Part shown: positions 30,118 to 38,424 of the stretch, in pieces
Position numbering within the stretch: the first letter of the stretch is position 1
Layout of the letters: each line of letters starts with the position of its first letter
From: Sandaracinaceae bacterium
GTDB taxonomy: Bacteria > Myxococcota_A > Polyangia > Polyangiales > Sandaracinaceae
Assembly: GCA_040218145.1 (NCBI GenBank)
Contig: JAVJQK010000117.1
Location: forward strand, 1-64,000
Length of the DNA stretch: 64,000 nucleotides
Direction: 5' to 3'
The notes under the pieces: generated by a model
Databases searched by the model: none
Told to the model about the DNA's origin: nothing
What the model saw: only the letters and a program-made list of their open reading frames with translations
Made by a program: the position numbers and the translations under genes

Positions 30118-30311
30118 TCTCCGTCCGAACTCTGGTCCGAGCTCTCGGCCTCGCCTTCGGCGGCGGGCTCCTCGGTGACGATCGGCTCGGCGTTGCCTTC
30201 GGCGTCGGCCAGGGACTTGAGCGCCTTCTGGTACTCCTTCTTGTCCACGAGGCCCTTTTCGATGTTTCGGCCTACGACGCGCTTGTCGAGCAGGAAGTCC
30301 GGGTACGACAT
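30114..30311 (-). CDS. Small conserved-looking protein, 65 aa
   Basis: This protein begins MSYPDFLLDKRVVGRNIEKG and has LVDKKEYQKALKSLAD, then an acidic tail (EGEAESSDQSSDGE). The N-terminal half has the look of a short protein found in many delta-proteobacteria; no function is known to me. It overlaps the DUF1844 gene by 4 bases. It has the best leaderless-type promoter in the window directly before it. Confidence 0.82.
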   Translation of the reverse strand: MSYPDFLLDKRVVGRNIEKGLVDKKEYQKALKSLADAEGNAEPIVTEEPAAEGEAESSDQSSDGE

Positions 30312-30318
30312 GCGGCGC

Positions 30319-30346
30319 AGTCTATGTCTGCCGTTCCCACTGTCAA
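30319..30346 (-). promoter_or_regulatory. Leaderless-type promoter of the 65-aa/DUF1844 pair
   Basis: On the - strand a consensus TTGACA (30346-30341), a 16-base spacer and TAGACT (30324-30319) lie 7 bases before the ATG at 30311. No Shine-Dalgarno is present. The mRNA would start at or within a base or two of the start codon. Confidence 0.7.
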
Positions 30347-30354
30347 CGCGGCGT

Positions 30355-30382
30355 TTGAGGAGGCGCGGGTCGGCCCTATCCC
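30355..30382 (+). promoter_or_regulatory. Candidate leaderless promoter of the App1-like gene
   Basis: TTGAGG (30355-30360), a 16-base spacer and TATCCC (30377-30382) lie 7 bases before the GTG at 30390. It is back-to-back with the promoter of the 65-aa gene. This supports the GTG start for the App1-like gene over the ATG at 30324, which would lie inside the opposite promoter. Confidence 0.5.
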
Positions 30383-30389
30383 TCCAAAC

Positions 30390-31505
30390 GTGCCTTCGCT
30401 CACCGCCGCCCTCCAGCACGGGCTCTACCGGGTCGACCGGCGCTGGGGCCGCGGCTATCGGCGGCTTCGGCGCCGCCTCGGGCTCGCCCGGCCGCCCCGC
30501 ATCGCCGCCTACCGCGGCTACGCGTTCGGCGGGCGGGCGCGCGTGCTCGGCCGCGCGCTCGAGGATCGAGGCGTGCCCGCGCCCACCGAAGGGGCGGGGC
30601 TGCGCCGCGCGCTCCTCGCGTCCTGGCAGCGATACGCCACGATCGAGCTGCCGGAGGCCGAGATCGAGGTCCGCTGGGGCGCCCAGCGCTGGCAGACGAC
30701 GCTGGACGAGGAGGGACACCTCGACCTCGTCGTGCCGCTGACGGCCTCGCCGCCGCCGGGCTGGCATCGCGTCGCGCTCTCGCTCCGCCATCACGAAGCC
30801 GACGCCGAGGCCGACGTGCTCGTGATCGACGAGGCCGCGCGCTTCGCGGTCGTGACCGACATCGACGACACCGTCATCGACACCAACGTGCGCCACCCGC
30901 TCGACCGGGCCGCGGCGCTCTTCCTGACCGACGCCCGCACCCGGTTGCCCTTCCAGGGCGCGGCCGCGCTCTACCGCGCGCTCGCGGGCCGACGGCGGCC
31001 GGTGTTCTACCTCTCGAGCAGCCCGTGGAATCTCTACGAGCACCTGGACGCGCTCTTCGAGCGTCACGCGCTGCCAAAGGGACCCATGCTCCTGCGAGAG
31101 TGGGGGATCTCGCGGCACGGGCTCGCGCCGCTGGGCGGCCACGCGCACAAGGCCGAGAAGCTCGAGCAGCTCCTCTCCCACGTGGCGCTGCCCTTCGTGC
31201 TCATCGGAGACAGCGGACAAGAAGACGCGCAGCACTACAGCGCCGTCGCGGAGCGGTGGCCGGATCGCGTCCTCGCGATCGTGATCCGGGACGTGGGGGT
31301 GTTCGGTCGCGGGGTCGAGGACGCGCGGGCGCGCGCCGAGCGCGTGGGCGTGCCGCTGTTCGTCACGGAGGACAGCGGCGCCGCCGCGAGGGCGCTCGCC
31401 GGGCTCGGGCTGCTCGACGAGGCACAGGTCTCGGACGTGGAGGAGGGCTCCCACGCCGAGGCCCAGGCGCCGTCCGCTTTCGCGGAGGCGCTCGGCGACG
31501 ATTGA
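30390..31505 (+). CDS. App1-like (DUF2183) phosphatase
   Basis: From the GTG at 30390 this is a 371-aa protein. The C-terminal half is the DUF2183/App1 catalytic domain, a HAD-like phosphatase named for yeast phosphatidate phosphatase App1: VVTDIDDTVIDTN (about 155-166, with the DxDxT motif), then PVFYLSSSPWNLYEHL, HKAEKLEQLL and FVLIGDSGQEDAQHY. The N-terminal part is a beta-rich region of unknown role. Phosphatidate is the likely class of substrate, but this is inferred from the family. The frame also has an ATG at 30324. Confidence 0.9.
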   Translation: MPSLTAALQHGLYRVDRRWGRGYRRLRRRLGLARPPRIAAYRGYAFGGRARVLGRALEDRGVPAPTEGAGLRRALLASWQRYATIELPEAEIEVRWGAQRWQTTLDEEGHLDLVVPLTASPPPGWHRVALSLRHHEADAEADVLVIDEAARFAVVTDIDDTVIDTNVRHPLDRAAALFLTDARTRLPFQGAAALYRALAGRRRPVFYLSSSPWNLYEHLDALFERHALPKGPMLLREWGISRHGLAPLGGHAHKAEKLEQLLSHVALPFVLIGDSGQEDAQHYSAVAERWPDRVLAIVIRDVGVFGRGVEDARARAERVGVPLFVTEDSGAAARALAGLGLLDEAQVSDVEEGSHAEAQAPSAFAEALGDD

Positions 31506-31623
31506 CCGGGTGGTGGGCGTGGCGCCTCTGCCAATCGGGGAGCGTTGCGACAGCGCCTGCGCGTCACTGCGCGCGCGAGCCACGGGCATGAGGCTTGCTC
31601 TTTCTTGCTCCAGGAGAGACACC

Positions 31624-31995
31624 GTGCACCGCAACCTCATCGCGCTGGCCCTCGTGGCCCCCTTCGCCCTCGCTCCCTTCGCGCTGGCCACGCCCGGCCT
31701 CGCGCAGCCCCGAGACGAGCTGGACTGGCGCCGCGCGCCCAACGCGCTGAACGTCGAGCTTGAGGTGCGCGTCGAGGACGGGACCGCGGTCTTCAGCTGG
31801 GACCTCGATGACCCGGCCGCCCGCTGCGCGATCGACGTCGACGGCGACGGGGTGCTCGACCACGAGCTGGATCGCTGTCGCCCCGGTCGCGTGACCCACC
31901 AGTTCGATCACCAGGGCGTGTTCTTCGCCACGCTGGTCGCCGAGGCGCCGGACGGCCGCCGCGGGATCGCGCGCGTGCCCGTTCGCGTCGAGTGA
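31624..31995 (+). CDS. Small secreted protein with PKD-like fold
   Basis: From the GTG at 31624 this is a 123-aa protein with a clear signal peptide (LIALALVAPFALAPFALATP, cleaved near GLAQP). The mature part (FSWDLDDPAARCAIDVDGDG, then TLVAEAPDGRRGIARVPV) resembles a single Ig/PKD-like beta-sandwich with two cysteines. GGAG lies 8 bases before the start. No specific function is recognised. It ends 4 bases from the convergent hydrolase-OsmC gene. Confidence 0.75.
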   Translation: MHRNLIALALVAPFALAPFALATPGLAQPRDELDWRRAPNALNVELEVRVEDGTAVFSWDLDDPAARCAIDVDGDGVLDHELDRCRPGRVTHQFDHQGVFFATLVAEAPDGRRGIARVPVRVE

Positions 31996-31999
31996 CGCC

Positions 32000-33199
32000 T
32001 CAGTCGGCGAGCGAGGACTCGATCCGGATCTCGTTGTGCAAGGTCCGGTGGACCGGGCACTTGTCCGCGATCTCGAGCAGGCGCGCCCGCTGCGCGTCGT
32101 CGAGCTCGCCGTCCACCTCGATCACGCGGCGGATCCGGTCGACGAGCTTGGGCTGATCCTCGCACCCTTCGCAGTCGGTGGCGTGGTGTCGATCGTGCTC
32201 GAGGGTGACCCTCACCGCCTCTAGCGGCCACGACTTGCGGTCGGCGTACATGCGCAGGGTCATCGACGTGCACGCGCCGAGCGCGGCGAGGAGCAGGTCG
32301 TAGGGCGTCGGGCCGGTGTCGGTCCCGCCGAGCCTCCGCGGCTCGTCGGCCGCCAGCCCGTGCGGGCCCGCCTGGATGTGCTGGCGGAGCCCGCGCCGAC
32401 CCTCGACCACGACCTCGCCTTCCTCGCTGGCGGGGGGCTCGTCCACGTAGCGGCTGGCCCACGCGGCGAGCACCTCGGCGACGTAGCGCGCGTCGGCGGC
32501 GCGCGAGAGCAGGTGGTCGGCGTCATCGAGGCTGACGAAGCTCTTGGGGTGCTTCGCCGCCTCGTAGATGAGGCGCGCGGAGTCGACGCCGACGATCGCG
32601 TCGAGCGGGGCGTGGAAGATGAGCAGCGCGCGACCGAGCGCGCGGATGCGGCTCGGGGCGCACTGCTCGGCGAGGTCGTCGAGGAGCTGCTTCGTGACGC
32701 GGAAGCGCCGCCCCGCGATGTCCACCTCGGCCTCGCCCTTCGCCTGGATCTCGTCGGTGGCGTGCGCGAAGAGGCCCGCGACGTGTGCTGGATCTGCGGG
32801 CGCGCCGATGGTGGCGACGGCCTTCACCGACGGCAGCCGGTGCGCGGCGGCCAGGACCGCGGCGCCGCCCAGGCTGTGCCCGACGAGGAGGCTCGGCGCG
32901 CCGTGGTGCTCCTCGAGCCAGGTCGCCGCCGCGACGAGGTCGTCGAGGTTCGTGGAGAAGGTGGTCTCGCCGAAGTCGCCTTCGCTCTCGCCGAGCCCGG
33001 TGAAGTCGAACCGCATCGTCGCGATCCCGCGCTCGGCGAGGGCCTCGGACAGGGTGTGCGCGGCGCGCAGATCCTTGCCGCACGTGAAGCAGTGCGCGAA
33101 CAGCGCGCAGCCGCGCAGCGGACCTGGCGGCCGATCGAGCGTGGCCGCGAGGCGCTGGCCGTCGGCGCCGGGGAAGTCGATGCGTTCTTCGTTCGTCAT
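32000..33199 (-). CDS. Alpha/beta hydrolase-OsmC fusion protein
   Basis: This 399-aa protein joins two enzymes. The first ~255 residues are an alpha/beta hydrolase with GHSLGGAAV (nucleophile Ser109) and FDFTGLGESEG. The last ~130 residues are an OsmC/Ohr-type domain with LAALGACTSMTLRMYA and the second cysteine in ADKCPVHRTLH. OsmC proteins reduce organic hydroperoxides with paired cysteines. This fusion is known from other bacteria. A role in handling oxidised acyl compounds is inference. Confidence 0.93.
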   Translation of the reverse strand: MTNEERIDFPGADGQRLAATLDRPPGPLRGCALFAHCFTCGKDLRAAHTLSEALAERGIATMRFDFTGLGESEGDFGETTFSTNLDDLVAAATWLEEHHGAPSLLVGHSLGGAAVLAAAHRLPSVKAVATIGAPADPAHVAGLFAHATDEIQAKGEAEVDIAGRRFRVTKQLLDDLAEQCAPSRIRALGRALLIFHAPLDAIVGVDSARLIYEAAKHPKSFVSLDDADHLLSRAADARYVAEVLAAWASRYVDEPPASEEGEVVVEGRRGLRQHIQAGPHGLAADEPRRLGGTDTGPTPYDLLLAALGACTSMTLRMYADRKSWPLEAVRVTLEHDRHHATDCEGCEDQPKLVDRIRRVIEVDGELDDAQRARLLEIADKCPVHRTLHNEIRIESSLAD

Positions 33200-33212
33200 G
33201 TGAGGGCCTCGC

Positions 33213-35123
33213 TCAGAATGGGGGCGTGATCGCGATGGCCGATCCGAGTCGACCTTCCTCGGCGCGCGGGTTCGCGATCACCTCGGTCGGCGCGGAAGGA
33301 AGGCCATCGGCTGCGCCGAAGTAGAAGTGCACAGCGCCGGAGTTGGTCGCCGACAGGTCCTGGTTCACGGCGCCCACGGCCAGGTCCTCGAACCCGTCCC
33401 CGTTCAGATCGCCCGTCGACGCGCCCGCGTAGCCGAACTGCGCGCCGAGCTCGGCCGGGATCGCGTTCAACGTGAGCTCCGGGATCGCCATGAAGCCCTC
33501 TGTGGTCGCGCGGAAGACGTACGCGCGGCCCGCGTTCGAGTTACTCCCCCGGTCGAAGAGGCGCGCGCCCACGAAGAGGTCGTTCAGGCCGTCGCCGTCG
33601 AAGTCGCCGCCCGCGACCGAGAACCCCATCTCGCTGTCGGGCTGGCCTTCGGGGTGCGGGATCTCGAGGGACGGCGTCGTCGCGGGGCCGGAGGGGCCGC
33701 CGTGGAAGATCAGGACGCGCCCCTGCCCGGCGCCTCGGCGCGCGCCGACCGCGAGGTCGGCGAAGTCGTCCCCGTTGACGTCGCCGAGGCCGGCGAGCCC
33801 CCAGCTGAGCTCCGCGCTCTCGGCCGGGGAGGGGTCGACGAAGGTGCGCGCGGGGCGCTCGCTCACGCCCGTCCGTCCGCCCGCGAAGAGGTGCGTGCGC
33901 CCCTCGTTGGTCTCGGTTCCGTCCCACGCGCGCTCGCCCACCAGCACGTCCATGAAGCCGTCGCCGTCGACGTCTCCCGCCCCCGCCACCGGGAAGCCGA
34001 ATTGCGGGTTGTCCTGCTCGTCCGGGCCGCGCAGGGTGGCCGCGGGGGTGAGCCCGACGCCGCTCGCGCCGCCGTGGTAGACGAAGGCCCGGCCGAGGTT
34101 GTTGCCGCCGCCGTCGAGGGTGTGCGCGCCGACGATGAGGTCCGCGAACCCGTCCCCGTTGACGTCGCCGAGAGGCGCGAGTGAGCGCCCGAAGTTCGCG
34201 CCCGACTCGATCACGGGGCAAGCGATCGTGGCGCTGGGCGCGCCCCCGAGACCAGAGGCCGAGCCGTGGAAGACGTAGACCTCACCGACGTTCGCCTCGC
34301 CGTCCACGTCCAGCTGATAGGTCGAGATCGCGGCGTCGGCGAAGCCGTCCGCGTCGATGTCCCCGAGCGCCGCGATCGCGAGCCCGAAGCGGCCCTCCAC
34401 CTCCGCGACCGGCGGCAGGATTTGGCTCATCGCGCCCGGCCCCGTCGGTGAGCCGGCGAAGACGTGCGCGCGTCCCGCCCGCATCGCGCCGCCGCCCGCG
34501 AGGTAGGCGCCCACGAGCATGTCGCCGTAGCCGTCGCCGTCGAAGTCCGTGGGCTGGCGACCGACGTCGACGTAGCGGACGACCGACCACGCGGAGCACT
34601 CGACCGCGCAGGCGCGCACGCGCCAGTAATAGCGCCGCCCGACCGGGGGCGTGGTGTCGACGGGCAGGATGCCCGGGCGAAAGCGCGACTCGGTGACGGT
34701 CTCGCTCACCTCCGCCGCCTCGAACGCGCAGGCGGCGAAGCCCGGCGTCACGCACTCGCTCGAGAGCTGGATCTCGTATCGCTCCGCCCCGACGACGGCG
34801 TCCCAGGCGAAGCGCGGGGTGAGCGCGGGCTCCGCCGTCACGACGCTCCCGTGAATGCTGCCCGTCGCCTCGCCGTTGAAGGGGCGCCGCAGGATGGGCG
34901 CCGTGAGATCGGGGGCATCGGGCCCCGCGTCCAGGCCGGCGTCGGGTGGCGGCGGGGTCCGCGCGTCCGAGCCCGCGTCGGTCATCGGCAACCGACACGC
35001 CCCTTCGACGCAGCGCTCCGCCCCCGGACAGTCGTCATCCAGGGTGCAGTCGGGGGGCGCCGGGGCGGGGGCACAGCTCGCGAGCGTGCCGGCGAGCGTG
35101 AGGAGGAGGAGGCGACATCGCAC
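33213..35123 (-). CDS. Seven-repeat FG-GAP (integrin-alpha-like) lipoprotein
   Basis: This is a 636-aa protein from the GTG at 35123. It starts with a lipoprotein signal (CRLLLLTLAGTLASCAPAP), a short Cys-rich segment (CTLDDDCPGAERCVEGAC) and a Pro/Asp linker. A fibronectin-like domain (FAWDAVVGAERYEIQLSSEC, then YYWRVRAC) precedes seven FG-GAP repeats, with Ca-type loops DFDGDGYGD, DIDADGFAD, DVNGDGFAD, DVDGDGFMD, DVNGDDFAD, DFDGDGLND and DLNGDGFED. This should form one complete seven-bladed propeller at the cell surface. Ligand unknown. Confidence 0.88.
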   Translation of the reverse strand: MRCRLLLLTLAGTLASCAPAPAPPDCTLDDDCPGAERCVEGACRLPMTDAGSDARTPPPPDAGLDAGPDAPDLTAPILRRPFNGEATGSIHGSVVTAEPALTPRFAWDAVVGAERYEIQLSSECVTPGFAACAFEAAEVSETVTESRFRPGILPVDTTPPVGRRYYWRVRACAVECSAWSVVRYVDVGRQPTDFDGDGYGDMLVGAYLAGGGAMRAGRAHVFAGSPTGPGAMSQILPPVAEVEGRFGLAIAALGDIDADGFADAAISTYQLDVDGEANVGEVYVFHGSASGLGGAPSATIACPVIESGANFGRSLAPLGDVNGDGFADLIVGAHTLDGGGNNLGRAFVYHGGASGVGLTPAATLRGPDEQDNPQFGFPVAGAGDVDGDGFMDVLVGERAWDGTETNEGRTHLFAGGRTGVSERPARTFVDPSPAESAELSWGLAGLGDVNGDDFADLAVGARRGAGQGRVLIFHGGPSGPATTPSLEIPHPEGQPDSEMGFSVAGGDFDGDGLNDLFVGARLFDRGSNSNAGRAYVFRATTEGFMAIPELTLNAIPAELGAQFGYAGASTGDLNGDGFEDLAVGAVNQDLSATNSGAVHFYFGAADGLPSAPTEVIANPRAEEGRLGSAIAITPPF

Positions 35124-35197
35124 GGGGTGAGGGTAGCCCGTCGCGCTCCGGCCGCGCGACTCTCTCCTGCGGCGCGTCCCAGTCACCGGGTCGTGGC

Positions 35198-35226
35198 TTG
35201 TGGCCCACCGCCTCAGGTCCTAGAAA
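35198..35226 (+). promoter_or_regulatory. Candidate leaderless promoter of the EgtD-like gene
   Basis: TTGTGG (35198-35203), a 17-base spacer and TAGAAA (35221-35226) lie 8 bases before the ATG at 35235. No Shine-Dalgarno is seen in the gap. Confidence 0.5.
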
Positions 35227-35234
35227 CGGCCATC

Positions 35235-36266
35235 ATGGCGAGCGGCTACACGGTCCTGGGTCCCGACACCCTCCAGAACCTGCACGACCCGATGCGCGAC
35301 TTCGCGTACGAGGTGCTCGTGGGGCTCTCGGAGAGCCCCAAGCGGCTCTCGTCGAGGTACTTCTACGACGACGCCGGGAGCCGCTACTTCTCCCGCATCA
35401 TGCTGCTGGACGAGTACTACCCGACCCGGTGTGAGACCGAGGTGCTCGAGCAGCACGCGGAGGCCATCATCGCGCCGCTCCTCGGGAAGGGGCCGTTCAA
35501 CCTGGTCGACCTCGGCGCGGGCGACGGCAAGAAGACGATGATCGTGCTCGAGGCGCTCCGGCGCGCAGGAGCGGACTTCACCTTCGTGCCCATCGACATC
35601 TCCGAGGGGGCGATGAAGAGCCTCGTCGGTCGAGTGCGGGAGCGGATGCCCGACGTGAAGGTCGAGGGGCTGGTCTGTGAGTACACCGAGGGCGTTCACT
35701 ACCTGGGGCGCGAGCACTCCGAGCGGCGCAACCTCGTGCTCTTCCTCGGCTCGAACATCGGGAACTTCAACCGCGTGCAGGCGCGGGCGTTCCTGCGGCG
35801 CCTCTGGAGCTCGCTCAGCGAAGGCGACTACGCGCTCGTGGGCTTCGATCTCAAGAAGGACATCGAGGTCTTGCTCGCCGCTTACAACGATCGGGAGGGG
35901 GTGACGGCGGCGTTCAACCTGAACCTGCTCGAGCGCATCAACCGCGAGCTCGGCGCGAACTTCGATCTGGGCAAGTGGCGTCACTACGGCACCTACAACG
36001 TCTTCAGCGGCGCGATGGAAAGCTACCTGGTCAGCCTCGAGCCCCAGGTGGTGCGGGTGGACGCGGTCGAGCAGTCGTTCGCCTTCGACGCCTGGGAGCC
36101 GGTGCACACGGAGTACAGCTACAAGTACCTGCGCAGCGACGTGGAGGAGCTCTCGGGGGACACGGGCTTCACGGTCAGAGAGCGCTTCGAGGACGCGAAC
36201 GGCTGGTTCCTCGACGCGCTCCTGCGCGTGGAGCGGAGCGTCGCGGCGCCCGAGCCCAAGGACTGA
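35235..36266 (+). CDS. egtD: EgtD-like L-histidine N-alpha-methyltransferase
   Basis: This 343-aa SAM-dependent enzyme has the family N-terminus with SSRYFYDDAGSRYFSRIM and EYYPTRCETEVL, the SAM-binding VDLGAGDGKKT (91-101), and FLGSNIGNFNRVQARAFL. EgtD trimethylates histidine to hercynine in ergothioneine synthesis. No egtB-type sulfoxide synthase gene is nearby, so the pathway may be encoded elsewhere or the enzyme may have another substrate. The start at 35235 gives MASGYTVLGPDTLQ and has a leaderless-type promoter. Confidence 0.9.
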   Translation: MASGYTVLGPDTLQNLHDPMRDFAYEVLVGLSESPKRLSSRYFYDDAGSRYFSRIMLLDEYYPTRCETEVLEQHAEAIIAPLLGKGPFNLVDLGAGDGKKTMIVLEALRRAGADFTFVPIDISEGAMKSLVGRVRERMPDVKVEGLVCEYTEGVHYLGREHSERRNLVLFLGSNIGNFNRVQARAFLRRLWSSLSEGDYALVGFDLKKDIEVLLAAYNDREGVTAAFNLNLLERINRELGANFDLGKWRHYGTYNVFSGAMESYLVSLEPQVVRVDAVEQSFAFDAWEPVHTEYSYKYLRSDVEELSGDTGFTVRERFEDANGWFLDALLRVERSVAAPEPKD

Positions 36267-36324
36267 CGCCAGCTTTTACGCGGTCTTGACGGAGGGCGCG
36301 CGCGATCCGGCGCAGAGTGATCGC

Positions 36325-36846
36325 ATGACCGACCCGCTCTCTCGCCGGGGCTTCTCGCGCATCGCGCTCGCGGGCGCCGCCTCGCTCTGGCTCCCCTCCG
36401 TCGCGCGCGCCGACGTCCCGCCGCCGCTCTCCTCACCCTCGTTCGCGCTCTCCGCCCGGGTGTTCCCGGGCGTGGCGTGTCTGGAGGTGCTGCTCTTCTT
36501 GCGCAGCACGGCGTCTCGCGGCGCCGAGGTCCCCGCCCACGGCGTGTGGCTGGCGGGCCACCTCGAGCACGACGGCCAGGTCACGGAGCTCCCGCTCGAG
36601 CCGAAGCGCGACCGGCCCCCCATGCCCCGCTCGGGGCCCGTGGTCACACGTCGCGTCTTCGTGCCGACCGAGGAGGCGGTCCGCTACGGCGCCTTCGTCG
36701 CGCCCGGCGTCGCAGCGCCTCGGGGCGCCCTCGTACGGCTGCGGGTCCGGACGGTGCGCTTCCATCGCGCCTCGCACGCCGACGCGCGGGCCCTCGAAGC
36801 GCTGGACGGCCGCGAGCTCGAGGCGCGGGTGCGTCGGCGGTCGTGA
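36325..36846 (+). CDS. Tat-exported protein of unknown function
   Basis: This 173-aa protein starts with a twin-arginine signal: LSRRGFSRIALAGAASLWL, cleaved near ARADVP. The mature part is beta-rich with PGVACLEVLLFLRSTAS, GVWLAGHLEHDGQVTELPL and RLRVRTVRFHRA. No family is recognised. The Tat signal implies folding or cofactor loading before export. Its stop overlaps the next gene by 4 bases (GTGA), so the two proteins are probably made together. Confidence 0.75.
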   Translation: MTDPLSRRGFSRIALAGAASLWLPSVARADVPPPLSSPSFALSARVFPGVACLEVLLFLRSTASRGAEVPAHGVWLAGHLEHDGQVTELPLEPKRDRPPMPRSGPVVTRRVFVPTEEAVRYGAFVAPGVAAPRGALVRLRVRTVRFHRASHADARALEALDGRELEARVRRRS

Positions 36847-37787
36847 TCGAGGCGGCCGTGAACGCGCAGGCGGCGTGGATCCTCGGGCCTGCTCACCTCG
36901 ACGCGCTCGACGTGGACGGCCGTCCCCTCGGCGAGCGGGCCTCGGCTCGCTACGGGGAGGCGGAGCGGCGGGAGAAGGTCCGCTCGTTCGGCGACGCCCG
37001 CGACGCCACCGGGCTGCCCTGCAACCACGCCGCGCTCGCGCAGCTGCGCGGCGCGTGGACGGAGATCCTCGCGTGGCTGCGCGACCTCGACGCCGACCGC
37101 CCCGCGACGGTCGAGCGCATGCACCGGCGAGCCTTCACCGCGGTGGCCCAGGCGCCGCTCCTGGCGTTGCGAGAGGGGCGCGTATCCGTGTTCTCGGCCG
37201 CCCTCTTCAAGACCGCGCTCGGGTTCTCGGACCTGCTCGCGAGGCTGCTCCTCGAAGGGCGGGTCGATGCCACCGACCCACCTCCGTCCGTCGAGGCGCT
37301 CGACGCGTGGCTCGACGCCGAGCCGTGGCTGGTGGGCGAACGACAGGTCTGCGCGGGCTCGCGTGAGCAGATCCGCGCCGCGTGGCGGGCGCTCGCGGAG
37401 ACCGGGAGATCCCCTCACGCCGATCCCGATGTCGACGCCTTGCTGGAGCTGGCCGCGCTCCAGGTCGCGGCGGCGGGGGCGGCCCGCGCGCTCCTCCGGG
37501 AGGCGCGCCCCGATGACAGCCTCTCCGCTCGCCTCTATCTCGCCGAGGCTCCTCCGAGGCTGGTGCGCTCGCTGCTCCAGGTCGAAGGCGCGGGCCCTGT
37601 CCACGCGGCGCTCCTCTTCGCCGATCCGCCGCCGAGCCTGCGCGCGTTCCTGGCCGCGCTCCCGGACCCGGCGGACCCCATGGCGCTGACGGCCGTCGAC
37701 GCGGCGCTCGTCGCCTGTTCTGCCGATCCGCTCGCGCGCCTCACACGTTCAGGGCTTCGCGCACCGCCGCCGCGGCCCGTCGGCTGA
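36843..37787 (+). CDS. Unknown cytosolic protein coupled to the Tat-exported protein
   Basis: This is a 314-aa protein from the GTG at 36843, inside the stop of the upstream gene. It is helix-rich (AAWILGPAHLDALDVDGRPL, then HAALAQLRGAWTEILAWLRD and LLELAALQVAAAGAARALLR) and has no obvious signal or membrane segment. I do not recognise a family. Its 3' end overlaps the end of the LytTR regulator gene on the other strand by 47 bases. Confidence 0.66.
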   Translation: MIEAAVNAQAAWILGPAHLDALDVDGRPLGERASARYGEAERREKVRSFGDARDATGLPCNHAALAQLRGAWTEILAWLRDLDADRPATVERMHRRAFTAVAQAPLLALREGRVSVFSAALFKTALGFSDLLARLLLEGRVDATDPPPSVEALDAWLDAEPWLVGERQVCAGSREQIRAAWRALAETGRSPHADPDVDALLELAALQVAAAGAARALLREARPDDSLSARLYLAEAPPRLVRSLLQVEGAGPVHAALLFADPPPSLRAFLAALPDPADPMALTAVDAALVACSADPLARLTRSGLRAPPPRPVG

Positions 37788-38424
37788 CGGGGATGCGCTC
37801 CCCGCTCGCGAGCACCACCGCGCCGCCCTCCGCGGTGTCGTAGGCCCGGACCGCGTCCCGTCGCACGAGCGCGCCGCGGTTGACCCGCAAGAAGCCGAAG
37901 GGCGCGAGGCGGGCCTCGAGCGCGTCGAGGCTCTCGCGCAAGAGCAGCTCCTCGTCGCCCACGCGGAACACGAGGTACTTCTGATCGGCGATGAAGCTCT
38001 CCACCTCTCGCGCGTCGACGAAGCGCTTCAGCGATCCCGCGGTCACCACCAGCCGCCACGGCTCTTGCTCCGCGGCGGCGCGGCGCACGCGGACCTTCTC
38101 CAGCGCGCGCTCCAGCCGCTCGCGGCTGATCGGCTTGAGCAGGTAGTCGTGCGCGTCGGCTTCGAACGCGTCGAGCGCGTGGTGAGGGTGAGCGGTGGTG
38201 AAGATCACGGGAGGCACCCCCGGCGTCTCCGCGACCGCGAGGCCGTCGAGCCCGGGCATGTCGATGTCGAGCAGCATCACGTCCGGCGCGAGCGCCTCGG
38301 CCTGCGCGAGCGCCTCGTTGCCGTTCGCGGCCTCCCCCGCGACCTCGACGCCCTCGATCCGGCCGAGCAGACGCACCAGGCGGCTCCGCGCGATCGGCTC
38401 GTCGTCGACGATCAGGATCCTCAC
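37741..38424 (-). CDS. LytTR-family response regulator
   Basis: This 227-aa regulator has a receiver domain (ILIVDDEPIARSRLVRLL; phospho-acceptor Asp53 in MLLDIDMPGLDGL; KPISRERLE) and a C-terminal LytTR DNA-binding domain (about 125-227), with LRVNRGALVRRDAVRAY. The GTG at 38424 overlaps the kinase stop by 4 bases, so it is the partner of the upstream histidine kinase. Targets are unknown; LytTR proteins often control envelope or extracellular functions. Confidence 0.93.
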   Translation of the reverse strand: MRILIVDDEPIARSRLVRLLGRIEGVEVAGEAANGNEALAQAEALAPDVMLLDIDMPGLDGLAVAETPGVPPVIFTTAHPHHALDAFEADAHDYLLKPISRERLERALEKVRVRRAAAEQEPWRLVVTAGSLKRFVDAREVESFIADQKYLVFRVGDEELLLRESLDALEARLAPFGFLRVNRGALVRRDAVRAYDTAEGGAVVLASGERIPVSRRAAAAVREALNV

